10,659 nt of DNA from an uncultured Duncaniella sp. GTDB lineage: Bacteria > Bacteroidota > Bacteroidia > Bacteroidales > Muribaculaceae. The stretch is taken from positions 1-10,659 of the forward strand of contig CAJTJG010000032.1 in the NCBI GenBank assembly GCA_910576785.1, written 5' to 3'. The notes under the pieces were generated by a model that had not been told where the DNA came from, made no database searches, and saw only the letters and a program-made list of their open reading frames with translations. The position numbers were made by a program, and so were the translations under genes. Each line of letters starts with the position of its first letter. The first letter of the stretch is position 1. Shown piece after piece: positions 1 through 5,815 of the stretch.

Positions 1-48
1 AAGAGAGATGACGATAAAAAATAAGAGTATGTAGCGGATTTGGCTCAT
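1..48 (-). CDS. 5' end of an exported or membrane protein (partial)
   Basis: The window cuts off this gene after 16 codons. Reading the minus strand from ATG at 48 gives MSQIRYILLFFIVISL: a short polar and basic start followed by a run of large hydrophobic residues. That is the shape of a Sec signal peptide or first membrane helix. No lipobox cysteine is reached within the window, so lipoprotein, periplasmic or membrane fates cannot be told apart. The start is supported by a promoter (TTTG, 20-base spacer, TATATTTG) whose -7 box ends 8 bases before the ATG. The gene points the same way as the LD-carboxypeptidase behind it but has its own promoter, so it is probably transcribed separately. Function unknown. 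Confidence 0.6.
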   Translation of the reverse strand, partial: MSQIRYILLFFIVISL

Positions 49-56
49 TGTGATTG

Positions 57-88
57 CAAATATATAGTTTTATCACATATAAACCAAA
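57..88 (-). promoter_or_regulatory. Bacteroidota-type promoter for the left-edge gene
   Basis: On the minus strand TTTG (88 to 85) is followed after exactly 20 bases by TATATTTG (64 to 57). This matches the -33 TTTG and -7 TAnnTTTG elements recognised by the primary sigma factor of Bacteroidota. Transcription should begin about 3-4 bases after the -7 box, at about 53-54. That leaves a leader of only about 5 bases before the ATG at 48. Confidence 0.7.
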
Positions 89-133
89 TTTTATCAATAT
101 TAACATTGACCGTAGCCTTGATATTACCCGGGC

Positions 134-1039
134 TTATAGATATGTCAGCGATGTGCCGGAGGGAGCCACGTTGAGGGTGACTGTTGAGGAACATACAAGG
201 GGGATATTGTGGCTGACGTGGCCGAGGGGCAGACCGTAGGCCACGGGGTAGGAATATCCGGAGGTGATGCGGGATATCATGTCCTCCATCGACTCGTTGT
301 CGCGGTCGGGCGAATAGTCGGTGAATCGGCCTACGATGAGTCCGCGCAGGGTGCCGAGCACACCGCTGAGGCGGAGATTGTAGAGTATGCGCTCCACCTT
401 GTAGATCGGTTCGGCGATGTCCTCTATGAATAATATGGTGTCGGGCCGGAGCACATCGAAGGGTGTGGATATAAGTCCGGCTATCACGGCGAGGTTGCCT
501 CCGAGGAGGGTGCCTGTGGCCTGACCTGTGCGGTTGAGGCGGTGGGAGGGGAATGTCACATCTTCACGCCGGCCGCTCAACAGGGAGAATAGCCGCAGGG
601 AATCCGCGTCGCGGCCGTCGGAGGCGGCGATGTGTTTGCACATGGGCGCGTGGATGGACTGTATGCCGTGGGTGGACATGAGTGCGTGGAGAGCGGAGAT
701 GTCGGAGTATCCCACTATCCATTTCGGATCGTCGCGCAGAGGCAGACGGTTGAGGCGCTCCAGAAGATGGACCGCTCCATAGCCGCCGCGGGCACAGATG
801 ATGGCGCGTGTGTCGGGGTCGAGAAGGGCGGTCTCGAGATCATCGTAGCGGGCCTCGTCGGTGCCGGCATATGTGCCCCATCGGTCGAAGGTGTGTTCTC
901 CCACATAGGCTGTCCACCCTTGGGCGGCCAGAACGGGCAGGGAGTTGTAGACGTTCTGAGGCTTGATGATGCCTGAGGGTGAGAGGATGGCCACACGGTC
1001 GCCGTGGCGCAGGGGGCGGGGGGTGAGTATCTCCATCAT
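134..1039 (-). CDS. ldcA: LD-carboxypeptidase (muramoyltetrapeptide carboxypeptidase, peptidase S66)
   Basis: This 301-residue protein matches the S66 serine peptidase family, which removes the terminal D-Ala from murein tetrapeptides in the cytoplasm so that the tripeptide can be recycled into new peptidoglycan. The N-terminal domain starts RPLRHGDRVAILSPSG and contains ICARGGYGA (81-89). The nucleophile is Ser112 in GYSDISALH. The C-terminal domain supplies the other triad members: Glu206 in LFIEDIAEPIYK and His274 in GLPLGHVSHN. Length is normal for the family. The start overlaps the upstream radical SAM stop in an ATGA arrangement, pointing to co-transcription and translational coupling. 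A second ATG lies directly after the first, so the start could be three bases further in. No signal peptide is present, consistent with a cytoplasmic recycling enzyme. Confidence 0.92.
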   Translation of the reverse strand: MMEILTPRPLRHGDRVAILSPSGIIKPQNVYNSLPVLAAQGWTAYVGEHTFDRWGTYAGTDEARYDDLETALLDPDTRAIICARGGYGAVHLLERLNRLPLRDDPKWIVGYSDISALHALMSTHGIQSIHAPMCKHIAASDGRDADSLRLFSLLSGRREDVTFPSHRLNRTGQATGTLLGGNLAVIAGLISTPFDVLRPDTILFIEDIAEPIYKVERILYNLRLSGVLGTLRGLIVGRFTDYSPDRDNESMEDMISRITSGYSYPVAYGLPLGHVSHNIPLVCSSTVTLNVAPSGTSLTYL

Positions 1040-1815
1040 GCCACCTGTACCTTTATGCCTGTTGCGGCAGTGATGCGTGCGGCTATGCCCTCGAGCTCCT
1101 CGCGCTCCACTTTGACGAGATGTTCGGCCGGTGTCTTGCGGTCGATGGAGTAGATCATCACCTCGCGCGGCTTTATGATCCTGTAGGCTTCGATGAGGGC
1201 GTCGACTTCGGCGGGAGTGGTGTTGTCAATCTTCACTCCATCGTGTTCGCCCCGCAGGAACATGGTCTGTATGATGCATCCGTGGCCTACGGCTGCGAGC
1301 TGCGGTATGACCCTCTCGGCTGTGAATGCCGGCGATGTCGGGCGGTCTATGGCCCGGAGAGTGGGGGTGATGGCCGAGTCGAGTTTGAGAATGTCGTTGT
1401 CCACGCGCCGCAGGGCTTCCACCACCTCGGGATGGTCAAGGCGTGTGGAGTTGGAGAGCACGCTGACCTTGGCCTGCGGATAGTATTTGTCGCGCAGACG
1501 CAGGGTGTCGTCGATCACACCCGGAAAGTCGGGGTGGAGTGTGGGCTCGCCGTTGCCCGAGAATGTTATTACGTCGAGAGGCTCGCCGGCCTCGCTCATG
1601 TTGCGCAGCCTGGACTCGAGCAGACGTGCCACACGTTCGCGCGGGGGAAAGCCCGTGGTGCCGGGACCCTGGGCGTTGAACCCGGCCTCGCAGTATAGGC
1701 AGTCGAAGGTGCATATCTTACCGTCGTCGGGAGTGAGATTGACGCCGAGCGATACTCCCAGACGGCGGGAGTGTATGGGGCCGAAAATGGTGGAATGGAA
1801 GAGTACGGTTTGCAT
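1036..1815 (-). CDS. Radical SAM protein (COG0731 / Tyw1-related family)
   Basis: This 259-residue protein begins with FGPIHSRRLGVSLGVNLTP and carries CTFDCLYCE at about residues 35-43. The CxxxCxxC spacing (Cys35, Cys39, Cys42) is the motif that binds the [4Fe-4S] cluster used to cleave S-adenosylmethionine. FSGNGEPTLHPDF further on is the glycine-rich SAM-contact segment of the family, and the barrel continues to the C-terminus without an extra Cys-rich domain. This layout matches the COG0731 group, which is related to the radical SAM domain of Tyw1. Its substrate in bacteria is not known to me. A TTG at 1824 could extend the frame, but the ATG at 1815 is preferred because the -7 box TAACTTTG ends at 1822. 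That leaves six bases before the ATG and only about 3 bases of leader. It overlaps ldcA by four bases, so the two are likely one operon without an obvious shared function. Confidence 0.85.
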   Translation of the reverse strand: MQTVLFHSTIFGPIHSRRLGVSLGVNLTPDDGKICTFDCLYCEAGFNAQGPGTTGFPPRERVARLLESRLRNMSEAGEPLDVITFSGNGEPTLHPDFPGVIDDTLRLRDKYYPQAKVSVLSNSTRLDHPEVVEALRRVDNDILKLDSAITPTLRAIDRPTSPAFTAERVIPQLAAVGHGCIIQTMFLRGEHDGVKIDNTTPAEVDALIEAYRIIKPREVMIYSIDRKTPAEHLVKVEREELEGIAARITAATGIKVQVA

Positions 1816-1821
1816 GATAGA

Positions 1822-1829
1822 CAAAGTTA
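1822..1829 (-). promoter_or_regulatory. -7 promoter element for the radical SAM/ldcA operon
   Basis: TAACTTTG on the minus strand fits TAnnTTTG, and it ends six bases before the ATG at 1815. No clear TTTG sits at the usual -33 distance, so the match is partial. The element lies about 20 bases from the -33 region of the divergent DUF4254 promoter, so the two promoters are packed into roughly 60 bp. Confidence 0.5.
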
Positions 1830-1848
1830 GTCAATTTTATCCATAACG

Positions 1849-1880
1849 GTTGTAAATACGGATTGTTTTTTGTAAGTTTG
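1849..1880 (+). promoter_or_regulatory. Promoter for the DUF4254 gene
   Basis: GTTG (1849-1852) is followed by a 20-base spacer and TAAGTTTG (1873-1880), a good match to the Bacteroidota -33/-7 promoter. Predicted transcription start is about 1883-1884. This rules out the in-frame TTG at 1863 as a translation start, because it lies upstream of the predicted transcript. Confidence 0.65.
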
Positions 1881-1901
1881 CTATATCAACCCGTAATGCC
1901 T

Positions 1902-2516
1902 ATGAAAACAGCTGAGAAATTCTACAGTGTCTTTGAGGAGACCACACGCAAATATCATGAGACGGATCATGTGGACGCCGTCGTAGCCAATCCTTATGAG
2001 GATGGGAGCATTGATCATGTGCTCTTTGCAAAAAACTGGATCGATGCCGTGCAGTGGCATCTCGAGGATATAATCCGCGATCCGGCCATCGATCCTGTCG
2101 AGGCTCTCGCGCTCAAGCGCCGCATCGACCGTTCGAATCAGGACCGCACCGACATGGTGGAGGAGATCGACACGTATTTCCGCGAGCGCTTCGCCGATGT
2201 GGTTCCCGCCGATGATGCGACGATCAACACCGAGTCGCCGGCATGGGCTATCGACCGCCTGTCGATCCTTGCCTTGAAGATCTATCATATGGCTGCGGAG
2301 GTTGGGCGCACGGATGCTTCGGACGAACATGTGGCCAAGTGCCGTGCCAAGCTCGACATTCTCGAGCAGCAGCGCGAGGATCTGATAGAGGCCATCGACA
2401 CTCTGCTCGATGACATCGCTGCCGGACGCAAGTACATGAAGGTGTACCGCCAGATGAAGATGTATAATGATCCTGCCACAAATCCTGTGCTCTACGGTGG
2501 AGCCAAGCAGGAGTAA
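1902..2516 (+). CDS. DUF4254 domain-containing protein
   Basis: This 204-residue soluble protein, rich in charged and helical segments, matches the DUF4254 family as I remember it from Bacteroidota. The conserved stretch KNWIDAVQWHLEDIIRDP is followed closely by DPVEALALKRRIDRSNQDRTDMVE. The central part looks like a helical bundle, and the region around ILEQQREDLIEAIDTLLDDIAAG is probably coiled coil. There is no signal peptide or membrane segment. Biochemical function is unknown. In other Bacteroidales I recall the family next to a GT9 glycosyltransferase, but no such gene is here. ATG at 1902 is chosen because it opens with the A-rich ATGAAAACA typical of the phylum; ATG at 1896 is equally possible (206 residues). 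It has its own promoter and a terminator just downstream, so it is probably monocistronic. Confidence 0.8.
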   Translation: MKTAEKFYSVFEETTRKYHETDHVDAVVANPYEDGSIDHVLFAKNWIDAVQWHLEDIIRDPAIDPVEALALKRRIDRSNQDRTDMVEEIDTYFRERFADVVPADDATINTESPAWAIDRLSILALKIYHMAAEVGRTDASDEHVAKCRAKLDILEQQREDLIEAIDTLLDDIAAGRKYMKVYRQMKMYNDPATNPVLYGGAKQE

Positions 2517-2536
2517 GGGTGAGCATAGAAAAATTT

Positions 2537-2581
2537 TTCCGGCAACGATGAAAATGATTTTTCCGTTGCCGGAATTTTTTT
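2537..2581 (+). terminator. Intrinsic terminator after the DUF4254 gene
   Basis: An 11-bp perfect stem (TTCCGGCAACG at 2537-2547 with its complement at 2564-2574) is followed by a T-run to 2581. The loop can extend the hairpin with a further GAAAA/TTTTC stem around a TGAT tetraloop, leaving only a two-base AT bulge. The A-run before the left arm and T-run after the right arm mean it could also work on the minus strand, though no minus-strand gene ends here. Confidence 0.85.
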
Positions 2582-2587
2582 CATCCT

Positions 2588-2636
2588 CGATACGATAGGG
2601 TAGGGGAGAGGTGACCCGGTGGGGTATCGCTTTTTT
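2588..2636 (+). terminator. Possible second hairpin with T-run
   Basis: CGATAC (2588-2593) can pair with GTATCG (2624-2629), and GGGT (2598-2601) with ACCC (2614-2617), followed after one base by six T (2631-2636). The stem is short and the loop long and G-rich. It could be a weak back-up terminator or the remains of a structured RNA. The evidence is only the pairing and the T-run. Confidence 0.25.
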
Positions 2637-2781
2637 AACGGAAATAGCGCGGATATTTGCGGGCAGCGGGGCGAGTGGTGGAAAATTTTTGAATTATTTT
2701 GCGTGAAAATTGGCTTAAATCCTTGGGATGCAGCTGTTTATTGATTATATTTAACTTTTGTTAACTATTCAGAAAAATTAA
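2637..2781. other. Gene-free AT-rich spacer before ybeY
   Basis: No credible reading frame, tRNA or known RNA motif is visible here. The only small feature is TTAAC-TTTT-GTTAA at 2751-2764, a 5-bp AT-rich palindrome just upstream of the ybeY promoter. It could be an operator half-site pair, but nothing else supports that. Confidence 0.4.
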
Positions 2782-2813
2782 TTTGACCGAAAACGGAAAA
2801 ATTTCTAACTTTG
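2782..2813 (+). promoter_or_regulatory. Promoter for the ybeY-mnmG genes
   Basis: TTTG (2782-2785), a 20-base spacer and TAACTTTG (2806-2813) form a textbook Bacteroidota promoter. The predicted start of transcription (about 2816-2818) is immediately before the ybeY ATG at 2819, implying a leaderless or nearly leaderless mRNA. This decides the ybeY start: the in-frame TTG at 2783 lies inside the -33 box. Confidence 0.75.
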
Positions 2814-2818
2814 TGGAC

Positions 2819-3244
2819 ATGATGAACGTGCAGTGGCTCACAGATGGAGCCGTAGATATGCCGGCCATCGATATCCCGAGGGTGGAACGATGGATCGAGG
2901 ATGTGGCTAAGGCCCACGGCAAGATAGCCGGGGCGCTCAGCTATATTTTCTGCGATGATGAGAAGATCCTTGAAGTGAACCGTCGGTTTCTTGACCATGA
3001 TTATTATACCGACATCATAACATTCGACGATACGCGTGGCCGCATGATAAGCGGAGATATGTTCATATCGCTCGACACGGTCGCCACGAATGCCGACATG
3101 GTGGGACAGTCGTATGATAGAGAGTTGCATCGCGTGATAATCCACGGGGTGCTTCATCTGTGCGGGATAAACGACAAGGGTCCCGGCGAGCGCGAGATAA
3201 TGGAACGCCACGAGAACGAGGCACTCGACATGCTTGGAATATAA
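2819..3244 (+). CDS. ybeY: Endoribonuclease YbeY (rRNA maturation factor)
   Basis: This 141-residue protein matches YbeY, a metal-dependent RNase that acts in 16S rRNA 3'-end maturation and ribosome quality control. YTDIITFDD (about 63-71) corresponds to the conserved substrate-cleft strand, and HGVLHLCGINDKG (109-121) is the metal-binding helix. His109 and His113 are present. The position of the usual third ligand (HGxLHLxGxDH) is Asp119, with Asn before it, instead of His. From memory, Bacteroidota YbeY proteins often have Lys-Asp or Asn-Asp here, so this is likely a lineage variant and not damage. Two ATGs in a row (2819, 2822) make the start uncertain by one codon. Other family members begin at about this point. 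mnmG follows after 41 bases in the same direction. Confidence 0.93.
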   Translation: MMNVQWLTDGAVDMPAIDIPRVERWIEDVAKAHGKIAGALSYIFCDDEKILEVNRRFLDHDYYTDIITFDDTRGRMISGDMFISLDTVATNADMVGQSYDRELHRVIIHGVLHLCGINDKGPGEREIMERHENEALDMLGI

Positions 3245-3285
3245 TCAGAACAAATGCCTTTTCATTTCAAAGGCCTATTTCATAT

Positions 3286-5166
3286 ATGAGATTTGACTAT
3301 GACGTTATTGTGATAGGGGCTGGCCATGCCGGATGTGAGGCTGCCCATGCGTCGGCCTGTCTTGGTGCCGATACGCTCCTGATCACGATAGACATGAACA
3401 AAATTGCCCAGATGAGCTGCAATCCGGCTGTAGGCGGTATTGCCAAGGGGCAGATAGTACGCGAGATCGATGCCCTCGGCGGCATGATGGGAATAATCAC
3501 TGACCGTTCGGCCATACAGTTCCGTATGCTCAACCGGTCCAAGGGGCCGGCTATGTGGAGTCCGCGTGCGCAGAGCGACCGCATGGAGTTCTCGCGTCTG
3601 TGGCGCGAGCAGCTCGAGAACACTCCCCATCTCAGCATGTGGCAGGACTCGGCTACGGCTCTCGTGATGGAAGACGGAAAAGTCAAGGGGGTGCGCACGG
3701 CTCTGGGCGTCACGTTCAAGGCGCGTGCCGTTGTGCTCACTGCAGGTACATTTCTGAACGGTCTGATGCATATCGGTCCGGTGAAAATAGAGGGTGGCCG
3801 TGTGTCGGAACCAGCAAGCCACGGCATCACCGAGCAACTGCGTGAATTAGGATTTGCCACTGACCGCATGAAGACCGGAACACCTGTCAGGATAGATGGT
3901 CGCACCGTGGACTGGAATCTCACCACCCTTCAGGAGGGTGATGATGATTATCATAAGTTCTCCTATCTCCCGTCCGTGAAAAGGGAGCTTAAGCAACGTC
4001 CGTGTCATACGGTGTATACCAGTGCGGCCACCCATGAGGTGCTTCGCCGCGGACTGCCGGACTCGCCGCTCTACAACGGGCAGATCCAGAGTATAGGTCC
4101 GCGTTACTGTCCGAGTATCGAGACAAAGATTGTCACCTTTGCCGACAAGAACGAGCATCAGCTCTTTATCGAGCCGGAGGGTGAGCGCACCACTGAATAT
4201 TATCTGAACGGATTCTCGTCGTCGCTCCCGATCGACATACAGATCGAGGCGCTCGAGACCATCCCGGCGTTTAAGAATGTGCAGCTTTTCCGGCCCGGCT
4301 ATGCTATAGAGTACGACTTTTTCGATCCCACTCAGCTGCATCACACACTTGAGACTAAGCTTGTGTCCGGGCTGTATTTCGCAGGTCAGGTTAACGGAAC
4401 CACCGGTTATGAGGAAGCGGCCGGGCAGGGCCTTGTGGCCGGTGTCAACGCAGCACTCAAGGTCAAGGGGCGGGATCCATTCGTGCTGGGCCGTGATGAG
4501 GCATACATAGGCGTGCTGATTGACGACCTGGTGACGAAGGGTGTCGATGAACCATACCGCATGTTCACATCGCGTGCCGAGTATAGAATCCTGCTGCGGC
4601 AGGATGACTGCGATGTGCGCCTCACGCCCAAGGGACGGGCCGTAGGTCTCGCATCACAGTCGCGCTACGAGCTTATGAAGTCTAAGTTGGCACAGCGCGA
4701 GGCGCTGATGGCATATTGTGCCGAGGCTACCGTGAAGCCATCGCAGGTGAACGGATGGCTTGAGGAGATCGGGGAGTCGCCACTTCAGCAAGGGGTGAAG
4801 CTCCAGAGCCTCGTGTCGCGTCCGGCCATAAGCATCAATATGCTTGCGGAGCGTCTGCCGGAGTTTGCCGCATTTATCGATGAGAACATAGAGAAGACCC
4901 GACGTGAGGAGATAATCGAGGCCACGGAGATACTGATAAAATATCAAGGATACATATCGCGCGAGCAGCAGAATGTTGAGAAGCTACATCGCCTCGAGAA
5001 TCTTTCGCTCAAGGGCAAATTTGACTACGATACCATAACGGCTCTCTCTACCGAGGCCCGCCAGAAGTTGAAGAGGATAGAGCCGGAGACCATTGCACAG
5101 GCTTCGCGTATCCCTGGCATCTCACCGGCCGACATTAACATCCTTCTGCTTCTGCTCGGACGCTGA
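3286..5166 (+). CDS. mnmG: tRNA uridine-5-carboxymethylaminomethyl modification enzyme MnmG (GidA)
   Basis: This 626-residue FAD enzyme works with MnmE to place the carboxymethylaminomethyl group on C5 of wobble U34 in tRNAs reading NNA/NNG codons. The FAD-binding Rossmann motif is VIGAGHAGCEAA (9-20). CNPAVGGIAKGQ (45-56) is the conserved segment with the catalytic-region cysteine. Both family signatures are present: GPRYCPSIETK (from 271) and AGQVNGTTGYEEAAGQG (from 366). SRAEYRILLRQDD follows, and the C-terminal helical tail that contacts MnmE and tRNA is intact. Length is normal. ATG at 3286 is chosen because the protein then starts MRFDYDVIVIGAGHAG, right at the FAD fold. The frame is open further upstream but only through ybeY sequence. 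No separate promoter is evident, so it is probably read with ybeY. mnmE is not in the window. Confidence 0.97.
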   Translation: MRFDYDVIVIGAGHAGCEAAHASACLGADTLLITIDMNKIAQMSCNPAVGGIAKGQIVREIDALGGMMGIITDRSAIQFRMLNRSKGPAMWSPRAQSDRMEFSRLWREQLENTPHLSMWQDSATALVMEDGKVKGVRTALGVTFKARAVVLTAGTFLNGLMHIGPVKIEGGRVSEPASHGITEQLRELGFATDRMKTGTPVRIDGRTVDWNLTTLQEGDDDYHKFSYLPSVKRELKQRPCHTVYTSAATHEVLRRGLPDSPLYNGQIQSIGPRYCPSIETKIVTFADKNEHQLFIEPEGERTTEYYLNGFSSSLPIDIQIEALETIPAFKNVQLFRPGYAIEYDFFDPTQLHHTLETKLVSGLYFAGQVNGTTGYEEAAGQGLVAGVNAALKVKGRDPFVLGRDEAYIGVLIDDLVTKGVDEPYRMFTSRAEYRILLRQDDCDVRLTPKGRAVGLASQSRYELMKSKLAQREALMAYCAEATVKPSQVNGWLEEIGESPLQQGVKLQSLVSRPAISINMLAERLPEFAAFIDENIEKTRREEIIEATEILIKYQGYISREQQNVEKLHRLENLSLKGKFDYDTITALSTEARQKLKRIEPETIAQASRIPGISPADINILLLLLGR

Positions 5167-5169
5167 TCG

Positions 5170-5189
5170 ATTGTTCCACGTGGAACAAT
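5170..5189. other. parS: Candidate parS (ParB-binding) site
   Basis: The spacer between mnmG and apt contains a 20-bp perfect palindrome. Its central 16 bases, TGTTCCACGTGGAACA (5172-5187), fit the near-universal chromosomal parS consensus TGTTNCACGTGNAACA and, as I recall, equal parS sites used by Pseudomonas ParB. By established knowledge ParB-CTP clamps load at such sites close to oriC and recruit SMC for chromosome segregation; mnmG is itself often near oriC in bacteria. Only this one copy is seen in the window. An alternative is an operator for a dimeric regulator of apt, or a chance terminator-like palindrome, but there is no T-run right after it. Confidence 0.75.
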
Positions 5190-5226
5190 TCTTGTGAAAC
5201 AGATTCAATAATAAATAGATATAAAA

Positions 5227-5745
5227 ATGGAATACCTGAAATCTCACATCCGTGACGTGATTGACTTCCCTCAGAAGGGTGTCATCTTCAAAGATCTTAC
5301 CACTCTTTTCAAAGATCCCCGCGGCCTTCATATAATAGGCTGGGATCTGTCGCAGCTCTATCGCGACAAGGGTATCACAAAAGTAGTGGGAATAGAGTCC
5401 CGCGGTTTCATCGGCGGCTCGATCCTTGCCTTTGAACTCGGCGCCGGATTCGTGCCCGTGCGTAAGCCCGGCAAACTTCCTGCCGACACCATACAGGCGT
5501 CCTACGACAAGGAGTATGGCAAGGATGTGATAGAGATACACCGCGATGCCATCACACCCGATGATATAGTGGTGCTCCACGACGATGTTCTCGCTACAGG
5601 TGGCACCATGGCCGCCGCCTATAATCTCGTGAAGCAGATGAACCCGAAGAAGATCTATGTGAACTTCATCATAGAGCTCTCCTCGCTCGGCGGTCGCGCG
5701 AACCTTCCCGCCGACGCAGAGGTGACATCGCTTATCACTTACTGA
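5227..5745 (+). CDS. apt: Adenine phosphoribosyltransferase
   Basis: This 172-residue cytoplasmic enzyme converts adenine and PRPP to AMP and pyrophosphate, the one-step purine salvage route. The start MEYLKSHIRDVIDFPQKGVIFKDLTTLF is typical of Apt. GIESRGFIGG (55-64), VRKPGKLP (78-85) and the flexible-loop segment YDKEYG (93-98) are in the expected order. The PRPP-binding motif VVLHDDVLATGGT (115-127) has the two acidic residues and the TGGT loop that hold ribose-phosphate. Length is normal. The ATG at 5227 follows an AT-rich spacer with no clear Shine-Dalgarno sequence. The candidate parS site sits in the 60-base gap to mnmG. No good promoter match is visible, so it may be read through from mnmG. 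Confidence 0.95.
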   Translation: MEYLKSHIRDVIDFPQKGVIFKDLTTLFKDPRGLHIIGWDLSQLYRDKGITKVVGIESRGFIGGSILAFELGAGFVPVRKPGKLPADTIQASYDKEYGKDVIEIHRDAITPDDIVVLHDDVLATGGTMAAAYNLVKQMNPKKIYVNFIIELSSLGGRANLPADAEVTSLITY

Positions 5746-5815
5746 AAAACGTGACAAGCGGCAACGCAACTTATAGGTCTTATCTTCCGTTATAATTCGT
5801 ATAAGTTCAACCACT

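Noticed and set aside
1120..1698. 192-codon open frame on the plus strand inside the radical SAM gene
   Set aside because: It is antisense to a clearly conserved protein with an intact CxxxCxxC motif, shows no recognisable domain, and arises from GC-rich codon bias.
1838..1846. TTATCCATA resembling a DnaA box, and TGTGGAAAA at 8158, as possible oriC parts
   Set aside because: Both have a mismatch to TTATNCACA, are isolated and over 6 kb apart, and show no cluster or AT-rich unwinding region; they do not support an origin in this window.
3160..3285. Upstream extension of mnmG by 42 codons
   Set aside because: The extension overlaps ybeY in another frame, and the FAD fold begins right after the ATG at 3286, as in other MnmG proteins.
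5768..5807. AACTTATA/TATAAGTT inverted repeat before uvrC as an operator
   Set aside because: The 8-bp AT-rich arms, 24 bases apart, are plausible by chance in an AT-rich spacer, and nothing else supports regulation.
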